Shown piece after piece: positions 19,522-29,879 of a stretch of 42,233 nucleotides of DNA. Where the stretch lies: assembly GCF_001010415.1 (NCBI RefSeq), contig NZ_JPLE01000023.1, forward strand, positions 1 through 42,233, read 5' to 3'. Position 1 is the first letter of the stretch; the number at the start of each line of letters is the position of its first letter. The notes beneath the pieces are model-generated. The model was not told the origin of the DNA. It ran no database searches and was given only the letters and a program-made list of their open reading frames with translations. The stretch is from Xanthomonas pisi DSM 18956 (GTDB taxonomy: Bacteria; Pseudomonadota; Gammaproteobacteria; Xanthomonadales; Xanthomonadaceae). The position numbers and the translations under genes were made by a program.

Positions 19522-20121
19522 TCAGGCCGCGCTGTCGCGCGGAATGTAGGGCGCGTCGCCGGTGGCGTGGTCGGTGGCATCGCGGACTGCGATCACCCCG
19601 GGCACGCGTCCCATCAAGGTTTTTTCGATGCCCTGCTTCAGCGTGACATCGGCCATGCCGCAGCCGTGACAACCGCCGCCAAAGCGCAGCAGCACCACGC
19701 CGTCGGCGGAGACTTCCTGCACCGCCACACGTCCACCGTGCGAGGCCAGCTGCGGGTTGATCTCGTTTTCGACCACCCAGCGCACGCGCTCCACCATCGA
19801 CGCCGATTCTGCCGGCGCTTCGCCCTTGATCTTGGGCGCCTTGATGGTCAGCTGCTGGTTGCCGGTGGACTGGGTGACGTAGTCGATCTCGGCACCATCC
19901 ACCCACGGCACGCTGGCGGCGGCCACATATAACGTGAAGCCGTCGCAGTCGATGGCCCACTCGTCGCCACTCAGGTCCGCAGGCTCTGCGAACTCGAGCC
20001 TGGCGTCTGCGCGAGGGGTGCCCGGGTCCACCGCGCTCAGGCGCACGCCCATGCCGGGCACGCCTTCGCGTTCGATGAGCTTGCGGAAATAGGTTTGGGC
20101 TTTGTCGGATATCTGGATCAT
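19522..20121 (-). CDS. nfuA: Fe/S biogenesis protein NfuA
   Basis: The protein has 199 residues, close to the usual NfuA length (E. coli 191). The N-terminal half is a degenerate A-type (IscA-like) domain ([33 protein letters not shown]) lacking the A-type cysteines. The C-terminal half is a NifU-like domain with the CHGC motif (Cys151 and Cys154) in [19 protein letters not shown], which binds a [4Fe-4S] cluster in the dimer. NfuA delivers clusters to client apoproteins in the cytoplasm, notably under oxidative stress or iron limitation. The start is ATG at 20121; frame extension further upstream would run into the divergent phhB gene. It is divergently oriented to phhB, with an 88-base shared promoter gap. 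Confidence 0.95.
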   Translation of the reverse strand: MIQISDKAQTYFRKLIEREGVPGMGVRLSAVDPGTPRADARLEFAEPADLSGDEWAIDCDGFTLYVAAASVPWVDGAEIDYVTQSTGNQQLTIKAPKIKGEAPAESASMVERVRWVVENEINPQLASHGGRVAVQEVSADGVVLLRFGGGCHGCGMADVTLKQGIEKTLMGRVPGVIAVRDATDHATGDAPYIPRDSAA

Positions 20122-20209
20122 GCGGGTTATTCTACCGCTCAAAGCGCCCTCGCTCATGGAACACCGTGATCCTGGCGGGTGCGCCGTCCGCCACCCCTGC
20201 GAGACCGTC

Positions 20210-20566
20210 ATGACCGATCTGATTCCCCTGGAACAGGCCCATTGCCTTCCGCGCAAGGGCAGCGACCACAAGCTTGGCGAGGCCCGCCTGGCCGAGTTGC
20301 TGCCGCAGGTACCCGGCTGGGAGCTGTCCGAGGCCGGCACGGCCATCACGCGCACCTTCCGCTTTGCGGACTATTACCGCACCCTCGCCTTCGTCAATGC
20401 GCTGGCCTGGATTGCCCATCGCGAAGACCACCACCCCGATCTGGGCGTGCATTACGACCGGGTCGTGGTGCGTTATTCCACCCACGACGTGGGCGGGTTG
20501 AGCGAAAACGACTTCATCTGCGCGGCCAAGACCGCGCAACTCTACGATCAGGGAGTCACTGCATGA
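20210..20566 (+). CDS. phhB: Pterin-4a-carbinolamine dehydratase
   Basis: This 118-residue protein matches the small PCD/DCoH fold. It dehydrates 4a-hydroxytetrahydropterin so that the cofactor of phenylalanine hydroxylase can be recycled. The sequence shows [38 protein letters not shown] and [16 protein letters not shown]; the E-D-H-H-P-D run contains the catalytic histidines of the family. The ATG at 20210 is preferred because upstream extension has no family similarity. It overlaps the next gene by ATGA (stop 20564-20566, start 20563), so the downstream lipoprotein is translationally coupled. No phenylalanine hydroxylase gene is in the window. Confidence 0.95.
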   Translation: MTDLIPLEQAHCLPRKGSDHKLGEARLAELLPQVPGWELSEAGTAITRTFRFADYYRTLAFVNALAWIAHREDHHPDLGVHYDRVVVRYSTHDVGGLSENDFICAAKTAQLYDQGVTA

Positions 20567-20985
20567 CCATTTCTCGCGCGGCCCTCGCCGGCCTGTGTCT
20601 GGCAGCCGGCCTCAGCGGCTGCGGCAAGTCGCCGCAACAGGCTTCCGCGCCGGCGGTGGCCCCCACCGAACTCGCCGCACTGAAGACGCCGCCGCCGGAG
20701 TACGCACCGGAGCTGGCCTGCGCCGGGGTCGGTGGCACCACCGTGCTCAGGGTCGTCGTCGGCACCGAAGGCACACCGACCGATGTGGCGGTGACCCAGA
20801 GCAGCGGCCAGCCGGTGCTGGACGAGGCCGCACAAAAGCGTGTGCGCGAGTGGAAGTTCAAGGCGGCCACCCGCAATGGCCAGGCGGTGCCGCAGACCAT
20901 CCAGGTGCCGGTCGCCTTCAAGCCGCCGGTACCGCGTCCGGACGAATGCTTCGCCATCGAAGAACGCGCACGCCGCGGCGGTTGA
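20563..20985 (+). CDS. TonB-C-terminal-domain lipoprotein
   Basis: The 140-residue protein begins inside the phhB stop codon. It has a lipoprotein signal (LAAGLSGC, Cys at about residue 18), a short Ala/Pro linker and a TonB_C-like domain: [19 protein letters not shown], then [20 protein letters not shown] and the closing strand [11 protein letters not shown]. Such domains bind peptidoglycan-spanning or outer-membrane partners. The lipidated form without a transmembrane helix argues against a classical TonB energiser and for an envelope adaptor. Two extra Cys (ELACAG, DECFAI) flank the domain and could form a disulfide. The link with phhB looks operonic but not obviously functional. Confidence 0.8.
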   Translation: MTISRAALAGLCLAAGLSGCGKSPQQASAPAVAPTELAALKTPPPEYAPELACAGVGGTTVLRVVVGTEGTPTDVAVTQSSGQPVLDEAAQKRVREWKFKAATRNGQAVPQTIQVPVAFKPPVPRPDECFAIEERARRGG

Positions 20986-21220
20986 GCGTCGTGGTCAGCG
21001 TGCCAGTGCGACGATGAGCGACGGCGGGCAAGACGCTCGCCGCCGCGGTGCACCGCTGATCGACACCGGTCGTACTGGTCGGTGTTTGCGCTTGAACATG
21101 CGGTCGCCTTCGACACCACGCACTCGTCATCCCGGCATGGCCATCCTGCTGGCGCCAGTGGTCGCGTGATTGAGCTGACGACCGCAAAATCGCTCCCACT
21201 CCACGAGGTCGTCGCGTCGC

Positions 21221-22039
21221 ATGCTTGAGGTGTCATCACACAACGTCTGGATCGCGCTGGCGGTCACCCTGGCCGCGGGACTCGCCACCGGCCTCGGCAG
21301 CCTGATGGTGGTGTTCGCCAAAAAACCCAACCCGCGCCTGTTGGCGTTCGGGCTGGCATTTGCCGGTGGCGCGATGGTGTACGTCTCGTTGTCGGAGATC
21401 CTCAACAAGTCGATCGCTGCGTTTTCCAACGCCTACAACGACAAGCTGGGCTTTACCTTTGGCACGCTGACCTTTCTGGGGGGCATGCTGTTGATCATGG
21501 TGATCGACCGCCTGGTACCCAATCCGCACCAGAGCCTGTCCACCGACGACCCGCTCTTCCGCGATGACAACCGGGCCTACATCCGCCGCGTCGGCCTGAT
21601 GACCGCCATCGCGATCACTGCACACAACTTTCCGGAGGGACTGGCGACCTTCTTCGCCACGCTGGAAAGCCCGGCGGTGGGCATGCCACTGGCGTTTGCC
21701 ATCGCCATCCACAACATTCCCGAAGGCATCGCGATCGCGGTGCCGGTGTATTTCGCCACGCGCAACAAGCTGTATGCCTTCGGTGCCAGCCTGCTGAGCG
21801 GCCTGGCCGAACCGATCGGCGCCGGCATTGGCTATCTGGCCCTGTCCAACGTGTTGTCAGAGGCGGTGTTCGGCACGGTGTTCGGGCTGATCTCCGGCGT
21901 GATGGTGTTCCTGGCACTGGACGAACTGCTGCCGGCGGCCAAGCGCTACGCAAAAGGCCATGAAACCGTCTATGGCCTGGTATCTGGCATGGGCACCTTG
22001 GCGATCAGCCTGGTGTTGTTCCGCTTCGCGGCGCCTTGA
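21221..22039 (+). CDS. zupT: ZIP-family metal transporter (ZupT-like)
   Basis: The protein has 272 residues and about eight membrane helices. The ZIP metal-site motifs are present: HNFPEG at residues 135-140 (helix 4) and HNIPEG at 164-169 (helix 5), plus a GLAEPIGAGIG stretch typical of ZupT/GufA. It imports divalent metals, mainly Zn and with broad specificity, across the inner membrane. The length matches the ZupT branch (E. coli ZupT 257). The start is ATG at 21221. No Zur or Fur box was recognised in the upstream 235 bases. The gene stands alone between the TonB-domain lipoprotein and the DUF3300 gene. Confidence 0.92.
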   Translation: MLEVSSHNVWIALAVTLAAGLATGLGSLMVVFAKKPNPRLLAFGLAFAGGAMVYVSLSEILNKSIAAFSNAYNDKLGFTFGTLTFLGGMLLIMVIDRLVPNPHQSLSTDDPLFRDDNRAYIRRVGLMTAIAITAHNFPEGLATFFATLESPAVGMPLAFAIAIHNIPEGIAIAVPVYFATRNKLYAFGASLLSGLAEPIGAGIGYLALSNVLSEAVFGTVFGLISGVMVFLALDELLPAAKRYAKGHETVYGLVSGMGTLAISLVLFRFAAP

Positions 22040-22340
22040 GGCATCGCGCGCCGATTGCGTGCCACGGCCGGTGTTGCCTGGGGTGAGCGCTTGGGCTTTC
22101 CGTATCCAGACATGGCCCGGACCCACGCTGCTGCAGGGTGATGCATGCGCCTGCCGCTGTCCGGGTGTTGCGGCGGACGGGCGGCTTTGTGCACGTTCCG
22201 CAGCCCTGCGATCCGTCGTCGTGCAGCCGTGCTGAACGCTGCCCTGCCGAGCCATGACGGGCGCACCGTCAGAAAGCTTCCAGACACCGAGTGCGGCGCA
22301 TCGTACGCGCGTCATCAACGCGCACTCAGCGAGGTGCCGT
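22040..22340. other. Intergenic region between zupT and the DUF3300 gene
   Basis: About 300 G+C-rich bases. Reading frames cross it, including an in-frame extension of the downstream gene, but codon patterns look random and no family is recognisable. I see no clear terminator with a T tract and no obvious promoter hexamers. Confidence 0.4.
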
Positions 22341-24137
22341 ATGCAACGCACATGGTCACAGGGGCGCCTTGGCTGGGCGCTGGCAATCGCCTCCAGCGGC
22401 GCGTTGGCACTTGTCGGCTGCCAACGCACCGCACCGTCAGCCACCGCAGCGGTTCCCGTCCAACCGCCCGTTACCACCGCGCCGGCCTACAGCCCGCCGA
22501 CGGCCGATCAGCTCTATCGCCTGGTTGCGCCGATCGCCCTGTTTCCCGACAAGCTGTTGGCCCAGACCCTGGCGGCGTCGGTCTACCCGGATCAGGTCCT
22601 TACCGCACAGGATTGGCTGCACAGCAATCGCAGCCTGACGGCTGCCGACCGCGCTCAGGCCACCGTCTCGCAAGCGTGGGATCCCAGCATCAAGGCATTG
22701 ACTGCCTTTCCCGATGTCGTGGACCAGCTGGCCGGCAATCTCGACTGGACCCGTGCCCTGGGCGATGCGTACGCGCACGACCCCAATGATGTTCTCAACG
22801 CGGTGCAGATCATGCGCCAGCGCGCCCAAGCCAGCGGTCAGTTACGCAGTACAGCGCAGCAGCAGGTCCAGGTGGCGCGGCATGTCGTCGTTACCCCGAT
22901 TCTGGATGGCGGACGTGTTCCCCCGCCGTCGCAAGTCATCACCATCGAACCGGCACTCCCGGACGTGGTGTATGTGCCGCGCTACGACCCGGGCGTGGTC
23001 TACGGCACGCCGGTCGATGTCTATCGCGACTATCGCTATCGCCCGGTGCGCTGGTACGACCAGGGGGATGTAGTCACTACCGGGGTGGTGTCGTTTGGCG
23101 TCGGCGTGCTGGTCGGCAGCGCGCTGGAGCACCACCACGGGTGGTTCGGCTGGGCCGCACCGGCACCGGCGTGGCACCGCTGGGGCTGGAACAGCTGGGG
23201 CGTGGACTGGAACGCGCCGCCGGCCGCACCGCATTACGTGGTGTACCAGAACCACGTCTATGCGCCGCACACCATCATCATCAACAACAACCGCAACACC
23301 TATATCGACGCCCGCTCGTACCTGCGGCAGGATCTTCGGCCTGCAGCCAACGGCGGTGCGGCGTCTGCGCCCGCCCCGGCATTGACGCCGGCAGCGCCGG
23401 TGGCCAACCGCGCAGCCTTGCCGATTACCGCGACAGCAGGTGTGCAGTCGCTCAGAACCCTGCAGCGCCCCAATCTGATGGCACCCTCGCCTGCCCACGC
23501 TCCACGTGCGCCAGACGATGCGCATCTGTCGGCGCCGCATTTTGAGCGGCAGATGCTGCAGCCCGGCCGTCCGGTGGCAACGCATGCTGCAGCGTCGATG
23601 CCGGTGCAGACGCAGGCGACGTTACGCGCACCGACCATTCCTGCATCCGTGCTTGCCTCGGCACGTCCGGCCGTCGGCATGTCCGCACCAGCGATTGCAC
23701 AGGAGCGCACTGCACAATTGCAGCAAGTGCATCAGACCAGCGCTGCAGCACGCGTCCCGACGTTCGAGCAGCCCCGTCAAGCACCTCCAGCAGTCAATGC
23801 GCATGCTGCCTTTGCCAGCCGCGGCCCACGCAATGTCCCTCCTAGTGCGCCAGCGGCAACGCAGATGGCGATTCAACAGGGACATGCGCAGCAACCGACT
23901 GCGCCACGTCTGCAAGCGGCCTTGGTGCCGCCGCAACGGATGGAACGGGTGCAGCCACTGCCGCCGCGCCAGCAGCCACGGGCGATCACGCAGTCGCAGC
24001 CGCAACAACACGCGCAACGCCTGGTGTCCTTTGTACCCCCGCGCCCCGCTCCCGCCCACCCGGCCGACATGCATGCGCAGCGACCGCCCGCGCATGCGCA
24101 GGCGCCGCAGCATCGCGACCACCACCACGATAGCTAA
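22341..24137 (+). CDS. DUF3300-domain lipoprotein with His/Gln/Pro-rich tail
   Basis: I choose the ATG at 22341, giving 598 residues, because it opens a lipoprotein signal peptide (LALVGC, Cys at about residue 27) and is preceded by GAGG. The N-terminal domain (about 60-330) is DUF3300-like: LYRLVAPIALFPDKLLAQTL, ASVYPDQVLTAQDWL, then ITIEPALPDVVYVPRYDP and GTPVDVYRDYRYRPVRWYD. A Gly/Trp-rich patch follows (HHHGWFGWAAPAPAWHRWGW). The last ~270 residues are low-complexity Ala/Pro/Gln/His, ending HRDHHHDS, and may bind metal or be disordered. The function of DUF3300 is not known. It is exported to the envelope. Confidence 0.85.
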   Translation: MQRTWSQGRLGWALAIASSGALALVGCQRTAPSATAAVPVQPPVTTAPAYSPPTADQLYRLVAPIALFPDKLLAQTLAASVYPDQVLTAQDWLHSNRSLTAADRAQATVSQAWDPSIKALTAFPDVVDQLAGNLDWTRALGDAYAHDPNDVLNAVQIMRQRAQASGQLRSTAQQQVQVARHVVVTPILDGGRVPPPSQVITIEPALPDVVYVPRYDPGVVYGTPVDVYRDYRYRPVRWYDQGDVVTTGVVSFGVGVLVGSALEHHHGWFGWAAPAPAWHRWGWNSWGVDWNAPPAAPHYVVYQNHVYAPHTIIINNNRNTYIDARSYLRQDLRPAANGGAASAPAPALTPAAPVANRAALPITATAGVQSLRTLQRPNLMAPSPAHAPRAPDDAHLSAPHFERQMLQPGRPVATHAAASMPVQTQATLRAPTIPASVLASARPAVGMSAPAIAQERTAQLQQVHQTSAAARVPTFEQPRQAPPAVNAHAAFASRGPRNVPPSAPAATQMAIQQGHAQQPTAPRLQAALVPPQRMERVQPLPPRQQPRAITQSQPQQHAQRLVSFVPPRPAPAHPADMHAQRPPAHAQAPQHRDHHHDS

Positions 24138-24159
24138 ACCTCACTGACGGACAGGCCTT

Positions 24160-24194
24160 CGGCGCAGTGGCCGGCCGTGACGGTCACTGCGCCG
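24160..24194. repeat. Hairpin between convergent genes, possible bidirectional terminator
   Basis: A 10-bp inverted repeat, CGGCGCAGTG / CACTGCGCCG with a 15-base loop, lies between the converging DUF3300 and rluC genes. It lacks a T tract on either strand, so intrinsic termination is uncertain. It might be a Rho-assisted or mRNA-stabilising hairpin. Confidence 0.5.
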
Positions 24195-24302
24195 GGGATC
24201 TCACCAGGACGAGACAACCGCAACAGCTACGTCCCGCCAAGCGATGGGCATCACGCGCCAGATATCTGAAACAAGACGTCAGTGCAGTCTAAGATGACTG
24301 CG

Positions 24303-25286
24303 TCAACGCCCCAGCCGATCCAGCGCCTCGGACAGCTCAGGAGCCAGTGGCGCGCTCAGCAGGTAGGGTGTCTTGCCGGCATCCAGTGCGAATTCCAGCG
24401 AGGCCGCATGCAGGAACAGCCGCTTCAGCCCGAGTTGGTCGCGCAGGCGCTTGTTGACCTCGGCCTCGCCATACTTGTCGTCGCCGGCCACCGGGTGACC
24501 CAGATGCTGTGCATGCACGCGAATCTGGTGGGTGCGGCCGGTTTCGATCCGGACTTCGCAATACGAGTGTCCGCCGCGTCGTTCCAGCAATGTGAAATGG
24601 CTGAGCGACGGCTTGCCGATCGCATTGACCTGCACATGCCGCTCGCCGCCCTGGCGCAGGCCGATATGCAGCGGCGCGTCCACCGTCATGACGCCGTCCG
24701 GCATCCGCCCCACCAGCACGGTCAGGTAGCGCTTGGTAATGCCGCGCCCGACGCGATCGTCCTCACGCATCAGCGCCTGCAGCTCGGTCAGCGCCGAGCG
24801 CTTCTTGGCCACGATCAATAGACCGGAGGTATCGCGGTCGAGCCGGTGCACCAGTTCCAGGGTCTGGTTGGGACGTAGCGCACGCAGGGTCTCGATCGCG
24901 CCAAAGCTGATGCCGCTGCCACCATGGCTGGCCACACCGGATGGCTTGTTGAGCGCCAGCAGGCGCGCATCCTCGAACACGATCGCCGCTTCCAGCCGCG
25001 CCAGAAAGGAAGACGGCGGCGCAGCCTTGTCGCCTTCCTCGTTGACGCGCACCGGGGGAATCCGCACTTCCTCGCCGCCTTCGAGCTTGCGCTCGGCCTT
25101 GGCACGCCCGCCATTCACCCGCACCTGGCCGCTGCGGACCAGCTTGTAGATCAGGCTGCGCGGCGCCCCCTTGAGCTGGCCCAGCAGGAAATTGTCCAGC
25201 CGCTGCCCAGCGCGGTCTTCCGGAACTTTGAGAATGCGCACGCCCACACGGTCGGCAGGCGGCTTGGGGGGCTGGGGGTCGGTCAT
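24303..25286 (-). CDS. rluC: 23S rRNA pseudouridine synthase RluC
   Basis: The 327-residue protein carries an S4 RNA-binding domain (about 25-85: QRLDNFLLGQLKGAPRSLIYKLVRSGQVRVNG) followed by a RluA-type pseudouridine synthase domain. The catalytic Asp is Asp150 in the HRLDRDTSG motif; other conserved parts are LALNKPSGVASHGG, TKRYLTVLVGR, and IETGRTHQIRVHAQHLGHPVAGDDKYG. RluC makes pseudouridines 955, 2504 and 2580 in 23S rRNA (E. coli numbering). It is divergent from rne, as in enteric bacteria, which strongly supports RluC over RluA/RluD. The start is ATG at 25286. Confidence 0.95.
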   Translation of the reverse strand: MTDPQPPKPPADRVGVRILKVPEDRAGQRLDNFLLGQLKGAPRSLIYKLVRSGQVRVNGGRAKAERKLEGGEEVRIPPVRVNEEGDKAAPPSSFLARLEAAIVFEDARLLALNKPSGVASHGGSGISFGAIETLRALRPNQTLELVHRLDRDTSGLLIVAKKRSALTELQALMREDDRVGRGITKRYLTVLVGRMPDGVMTVDAPLHIGLRQGGERHVQVNAIGKPSLSHFTLLERRGGHSYCEVRIETGRTHQIRVHAQHLGHPVAGDDKYGEAEVNKRLRDQLGLKRLFLHAASLEFALDAGKTPYLLSAPLAPELSEALDRLGR

Positions 25287-25300
25287 CCGGCTCTTTATTC

Positions 25301-25309
25301 TGTTACACT
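25301..25309 (+). promoter_or_regulatory. Candidate extended -10 promoter for rne
   Basis: TGTTACACT matches the extended -10 pattern TGnTAnnnT. No good -35 hexamer is seen, as is common for extended -10 promoters. It would start transcription near 25316 and give rne a leader of about 375 nt, similar in length to the ~361-nt rne leader of E. coli. The rluC promoter probably overlaps on the opposite strand. Confidence 0.5.
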
Positions 25310-25315
25310 CGGCGA

Positions 25316-25689
25316 GCGAGATAAGGGTTTGATTTCGTTGGAAGTTGATTGGCCAGAAGCCTGCCTTCCGATGATTCCGGCACAGTGCGCGACCACCGCC
25401 CCCGGGGCGGCCATGTTAGCGGCTCACCGGCCTACCCGGCCATCGCCGGCGGTTTTTCGACCGTTGCGCTGAACATGTCCCGTGCGCTGCCCCGGTCCGT
25501 CCGGACGCGGCTGCCGGCCCTGAAACACCTATAAAACTTAAAAACAAGCGCTCCCGCGGCCTGCCGTGGTGTTGCAGCGCTGGAAACCCTGGTCAGGCCT
25601 GTCCGCGCGTTGCGCGAAGGGCCGACAAGCTGTTCCAGAGGCGAAACGTCACGGCGTTCCGCGCGGTAGAGCGCGTGAGGAACGCAATA
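25316..25689 (+). promoter_or_regulatory. Long 5' leader of rne
   Basis: Nearly 375 bases with no gene separate the presumed rne start site from its ATG. They hold several G+C-rich hairpins, including CCGGC-CATC-GCCGG at 25436-25449, followed closely by GGTTTTTCG, which resembles a weak intrinsic terminator or attenuator. An A+T-rich stretch (TATAAAACTTAAAAAC) at about 25532 could be a second promoter. In enteric bacteria the rne leader is bound by RNase E and mediates autoregulation. A similar role here is inferred from position and length, not from a recognised consensus. Confidence 0.5.
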
Positions 25690-28600
25690 ATGAAGCGAAT
25701 GCTGATCAACGCAACGCAGGCAGAAGAACTGCGCGTGGCGATTGTGGACGGCCAGACCCTGTACGACATCGACATCGAACAGCCGTCCAAGGAACAAAAG
25801 AAGTCCAATATCTACAAGGGCCGCATCACCCGGCTCGAGCCCTCTCTGGAGGCGGCGTTCGTGGACTATGGCGCCGAGCGCCATGGTTTCCTGCCGTTGA
25901 AGGAAATCTCCCGCGATTACTTCCAGGCCGGCGTCGACCACAACAAGTCGACCATTCGCGAGCTGCTGCGCGAAGGCCAGGAAATCGTGGTGCAGGTCGA
26001 CAAGGAAGAACGTGGCAACAAGGGCGCCGCCCTGACCACGTTCATTTCGCTGGCCGGCCGCTACATGGTGCTGATGCCCAATTCGCCGAGCGCCGGTGGC
26101 GTTTCGCGCCGGATCGAAGGCGAAGACCGCGCCGCGCTGAAGGAAGCGCTGGACAAGCTCGATATCCCCGACGACATGGGCGTGATCATCCGCACCGCCG
26201 GTGTCGGCCGTGACGCCGAAGAGCTGCAGTGGGATCTGGATTACCTGCTGCAGACCTGGAAGGCGATCGCCGAGGCGGCGCTGAGCAAGCCGGCCGCGTT
26301 CCTGATCTATCAGGAATCGCGCCTGATCATCCGCGCACTACGCGACTACCTGCGCGCCGACGTCGGCGAAATCCTGGTCGATACGCCGGAGCTGTATGCC
26401 GACGCCCAGGAATTCATGAAGCAGGTCATGCCGCAGAGCCTGCGCAAGCTCAAGCACTACACCGACGACATTCCGCTGTTCAACCGCTTCCAGATCGAAT
26501 CGCAGATCGAAGGCGCCTACGAGCGCAACGTGCGCCTGCCGTCGGGCGGCTCGATCGTGGTCGATCAGACCGAAGCGTTGACGGCGGTCGATGTGAACTC
26601 CTCGCGCGCCACCAAGGGCAGCGATATCGAAGAAACCGCGTTCCAGACCAATCTGGAAGCGGCCGAAGAAGTCGCGCGCCAGCTGCGCCTGCGTGACCTC
26701 GGCGGCCTGGTGGTGATCGACTTCATCGACATGGCCTCGTCCAAGCACCAGCGCGAAGTCGAAAACAAGCTGCAGAACGCGCTCAAGTACGACCGCGCGC
26801 GCGTGCAGTTGGGCCGCATCTCGCGTTTCGGCCTGATGGAGATGAGCCGCCAGCGTCTGCGACCGAGCCTGGGCGAATCCAGCCAGATCGTCTGCCCGCG
26901 TTGCGACGGCCATGGCCGCATGCGTAGCGTCGAATCGCTGTCGCTGTCGATCATCCGCGTGGCCGAAGAACACGCCATGAAGGAAAACACCGGACAGGTG
27001 CTGGTGCAGGCCCCGGTGGAGATCGCCAACTACCTGCTCAATGAAAAGCGCAGCGCGCTGCGCGAGATCGAAAATCGTCACGCCTCGCCGATCATCATCG
27101 TCGCCGACGAGCAGCTGCACACGCCGCATTACGAAGTCACGCGCCTGCGCGAGAACGAGTTGGGCGAAGACAGCGGCAAGCCGAGCTATCAGCGCGGCAC
27201 CCCGCGCAAGTTGCCGGTGCATGCGCTGACCAAGGCGCAGTTGAACATTCCGGCAGCGCCTGCGGTCACCTCGATCAAGCCGAGCCAGCCGGCTCCGGTG
27301 CGTGAAGAGGCCCCTGCCCCGGTTGCGCCGACTCCGGCGCCTGCGCCGGTCGTCACCGTGCCGATTCCGGCACCGGTCACCGGCGTGGTCGGCTGGCTGA
27401 AGCGCATCTTCGGCGGCGTCGAGCCGGTCGCTCCGGCAGCCGAGTCGACCCCGCGTCCGCGTCCGAACGATGCAGGCCGCAACAACCGCAATGAGCGCGG
27501 CGAGCGTGGCGGCCAACGTCGCGATGGTCGCGATGCCCGTAACGGCAACGGCGGCAACCAGCAGCGCGGCGGTGGCAGCAACGGCAACGGTGCCAACAAG
27601 GAGCGTCGCGACGAGCGTCGCCAGCCGGCCAACGGCCAGAACGGCCAGGCCGCACAAGCTGGCGCCCAGGCTCAGCAACAGGTGCAGGTGCCCAAGCCGC
27701 CGCGCAACGAAGCGCAGGCACCGAAGCAACAACAGCAACAGCAGCAGAAGCCCAAGCAGCAGAACCAGACGCCGCGTCCACCACGTGCGCCTGCGCAGCA
27801 GGACGGCGTGCCGTCCGAACGGCAGCCGCGCCCGGCGCGTCAGGATGAAGGCACCGCTTCGGCGCAGACCCTGACATCGACCGCAGCAACTGCAACCACG
27901 TCGACGGTCGTCGCAGCCATTGCCGACACCGCTGCAGCGACCAACACGCAACCAATCGCCAACGAAGCCAAGCAGGCCCACCCGGTCGAGGTCGTGGTGA
28001 GCGAGTCCACTGCCGATCGCGGTACCGACGCCAGTGCCGATGGCCAGACCCAGGATGCGTCGGGCGACGATGCGGCCAATGGCGAAGGTGGAAGCCGTCG
28101 TCGTCGCGGTCGTCGTGGCGGTCGTCGGCGTCGTCGTGGCGCCGGTGCAAACGGCGAAGGCGGCAGCAGCGTCGATGGTCTGGAAACGGACGATCTGGAC
28201 GGTGATGCGGACGGCGATCTGGATGGCGACAACGAGGGCGACGAGGCAGGCACGAACGCGGTATCGGCCGCTCCGCGTGCAGGCCAGCCGGAGTTCGACT
28301 TCGACGACGATGCGCCGGCTCCGGCCGCCCGCAGCAAGCCCGAGGCCAATGCAGCCGCAGCGCCCAAACCGCGCCCGGTTCCCAAGGAACGTGCGGAAAC
28401 GCAGTCCGACAGCGGAACGACGTCGACGACCGCACCGGTCTCCAACGCCGCACCGTCGTTCGAACAGCAGGCATCTGCACCGACTGCTGCCGTATCGGCT
28501 CAGGCACGCGGTGATGCGAACGTAGCGGCTACCTCGACGGCACAGCCGACCGTTGCAGCTCCGACTGTCGCGTCCTCGCCAGCTGCTGCGGCCGATACTG

Positions 28601-29445
28601 CAGAAGCAGCACCTGCGCCGGTGGTCAAGCAAGCTTCTGCTGCTGACGCAACGTCACGGGGCGCTGCGACTGCTGCTGCATCGACCTCCGGCGACCACGC
28701 GGGAGCAGCCGTACCTGCTGCAACCTCGACGCCGACCGCTGAAGCGGCAGCGGCCACCCCGGCTGCGGTCACCAAGCCAGTCGAGCCGACCGCACCGACC
28801 GTGTCGTCGGCCGAAGCGCCCACCGACACGCAGGCCACCTCGGCGCCGAAGGCAACGACCGACACTGCGGCTGCAGTACCGCCGGCCGAATCGCAGGCGC
28901 GTGCTGTTGCGGCTGTCACTGCAACACCTGCAGTGCACACCGAGCCCGTGAAGCCCGCAGCAGCAACGCCTGTTGCTGGGCAGCAGGCGCCTGCAGCAGC
29001 GGCACCGTCGGCCCCACAGGCCACCGTGGTCACTGCCAAGGCGCCTGATGCCGAGCCGTCCAATGCGGCCAAGCCTCCGGTAGATGTCACCGTGACGTCC
29101 ACTTCCACGGTGACGCAGGCTGCCGCAACGTCGGACGAGGCGCCGGCCGCTCCGGTACGCAAGCCGTATGCCCCGGTGCAGACGACCATGCTGGACGCGT
29201 TGGCTCCCAAGCCCGACGCAGCACCTGCGCCCTCGGCGGCCGCAACGCCGGTACCGCACAAGGCAGCAGAACCGTCGTCGCCAGCGACACCGCAGGCACC
29301 TGCCTCTGTGCAGGAACAGGCAACCGACACGCCGAAGCCGACCGTGGTCGTCTCCGAAGCGGTCAAGCCTGCAGCGCCGTCCGCTGACGCTGGCAGTGCA
29401 TCCGTGCAGGAAGACGACGCCGACAAGCCGCGCAACGATCACTGA
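25690..29445 (+). CDS. rne: Ribonuclease E with very long low-complexity C-terminal region
   Basis: The protein has 1251 residues from the ATG at 25690, longer than E. coli RNase E (1061). The catalytic half has the S1 domain ([21 protein letters not shown], about 41-61), the 5' sensor/RNase H region, the two Mg-binding aspartates Asp301 (TAVDVNS) and Asp344 (VVIDFIDM), and the Zn-link CPRC (Cys402, Cys405). The C-terminal ~700 residues are disordered. They include Asn/Arg- and Gln-rich stretches, an Arg block near residue 802 ([15 protein letters not shown]) likely to bind RNA, an acidic [11 protein letters not shown] block, a very long Ala/Pro/Thr/Val linker, and a conserved end ([16 protein letters not shown]). 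RNase E is the essential endonuclease and degradosome scaffold for mRNA decay and rRNA/tRNA maturation. Confidence 0.97.
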   Translation: MKRMLINATQAEELRVAIVDGQTLYDIDIEQPSKEQKKSNIYKGRITRLEPSLEAAFVDYGAERHGFLPLKEISRDYFQAGVDHNKSTIRELLREGQEIVVQVDKEERGNKGAALTTFISLAGRYMVLMPNSPSAGGVSRRIEGEDRAALKEALDKLDIPDDMGVIIRTAGVGRDAEELQWDLDYLLQTWKAIAEAALSKPAAFLIYQESRLIIRALRDYLRADVGEILVDTPELYADAQEFMKQVMPQSLRKLKHYTDDIPLFNRFQIESQIEGAYERNVRLPSGGSIVVDQTEALTAVDVNSSRATKGSDIEETAFQTNLEAAEEVARQLRLRDLGGLVVIDFIDMASSKHQREVENKLQNALKYDRARVQLGRISRFGLMEMSRQRLRPSLGESSQIVCPRCDGHGRMRSVESLSLSIIRVAEEHAMKENTGQVLVQAPVEIANYLLNEKRSALREIENRHASPIIIVADEQLHTPHYEVTRLRENELGEDSGKPSYQRGTPRKLPVHALTKAQLNIPAAPAVTSIKPSQPAPVREEAPAPVAPTPAPAPVVTVPIPAPVTGVVGWLKRIFGGVEPVAPAAESTPRPRPNDAGRNNRNERGERGGQRRDGRDARNGNGGNQQRGGGSNGNGANKERRDERRQPANGQNGQAAQAGAQAQQQVQVPKPPRNEAQAPKQQQQQQQKPKQQNQTPRPPRAPAQQDGVPSERQPRPARQDEGTASAQTLTSTAATATTSTVVAAIADTAAATNTQPIANEAKQAHPVEVVVSESTADRGTDASADGQTQDASGDDAANGEGGSRRRRGRRGGRRRRRGAGANGEGGSSVDGLETDDLDGDADGDLDGDNEGDEAGTNAVSAAPRAGQPEFDFDDDAPAPAARSKPEANAAAAPKPRPVPKERAETQSDSGTTSTTAPVSNAAPSFEQQASAPTAAVSAQARGDANVAATSTAQPTVAAPTVASSPAAAADTAEAAPAPVVKQASAADATSRGAATAAASTSGDHAGAAVPAATSTPTAEAAAATPAAVTKPVEPTAPTVSSAEAPTDTQATSAPKATTDTAAAVPPAESQARAVAAVTATPAVHTEPVKPAAATPVAGQQAPAAAAPSAPQATVVTAKAPDAEPSNAAKPPVDVTVTSTSTVTQAAATSDEAPAAPVRKPYAPVQTTMLDALAPKPDAAPAPSAAATPVPHKAAEPSSPATPQAPASVQEQATDTPKPTVVVSEAVKPAAPSADAGSASVQEDDADKPRNDH

Positions 29446-29504
29446 TCGTTGCAACGCCTCTCCGATCCGGCCCGGACTTCCTGGGCCAGATCTGCATCAA
29501 ACAC

Positions 29505-29530
29505 GGCGGCCCTCGGGCCGCCTTGTTTTT
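29505..29530 (+). terminator. Rho-independent terminator after rne
   Basis: GGCGGCCC-TC-GGGCCGCC forms a strong stem followed by TTGTTTTT, 59 bases after the rne stop. Confidence 0.93.
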
Positions 29531-29879
29531 ATGCGCGATTGGCCACGACAGCATCGAAGCGCCTGGATGCAATCCCGGGCCGCGCAAACAATCGACGCCG
29601 CGTCGATTGCCGGGTATTCACAAGGTCGGCCCCGTTCGTTGCAGGTGCCGATGCCGGCGACAGGCTCGGCACGCTGGCATGCTCTGTGCGGCGACGCACA
29701 TCACCCGCACCCCGCCCCCCGTCCGTGCCCCTCAGGTATCCGAGGACTGCCGGCCATTGCTCGCTAGCCGCATTGGCCGGCACGTAGAAACAGGGAAGTC
29801 GCCAATGGGCGGTTGGTCCGGCAGATGGCTCGGCCATGCTCCAGCAAAGCGCAAAGGTGCATGCAGAGACTGGAAAGCG
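29531..29879. other. Intergenic region between convergent rne and the response regulator
   Basis: About 350 bases after the rne terminator. Open frames exist on both strands but show no recognisable domain, no good ribosome binding site and no consistent codon preference. I see nothing functional beyond a short hairpin CGACGCCGCGTCG near 29590. Confidence 0.4.

Noticed and set aside
22254..22340. Upstream extension of the DUF3300 protein from an ATG at 22254
   Set aside because: It would bury the lipoprotein signal peptide that begins at 22341.
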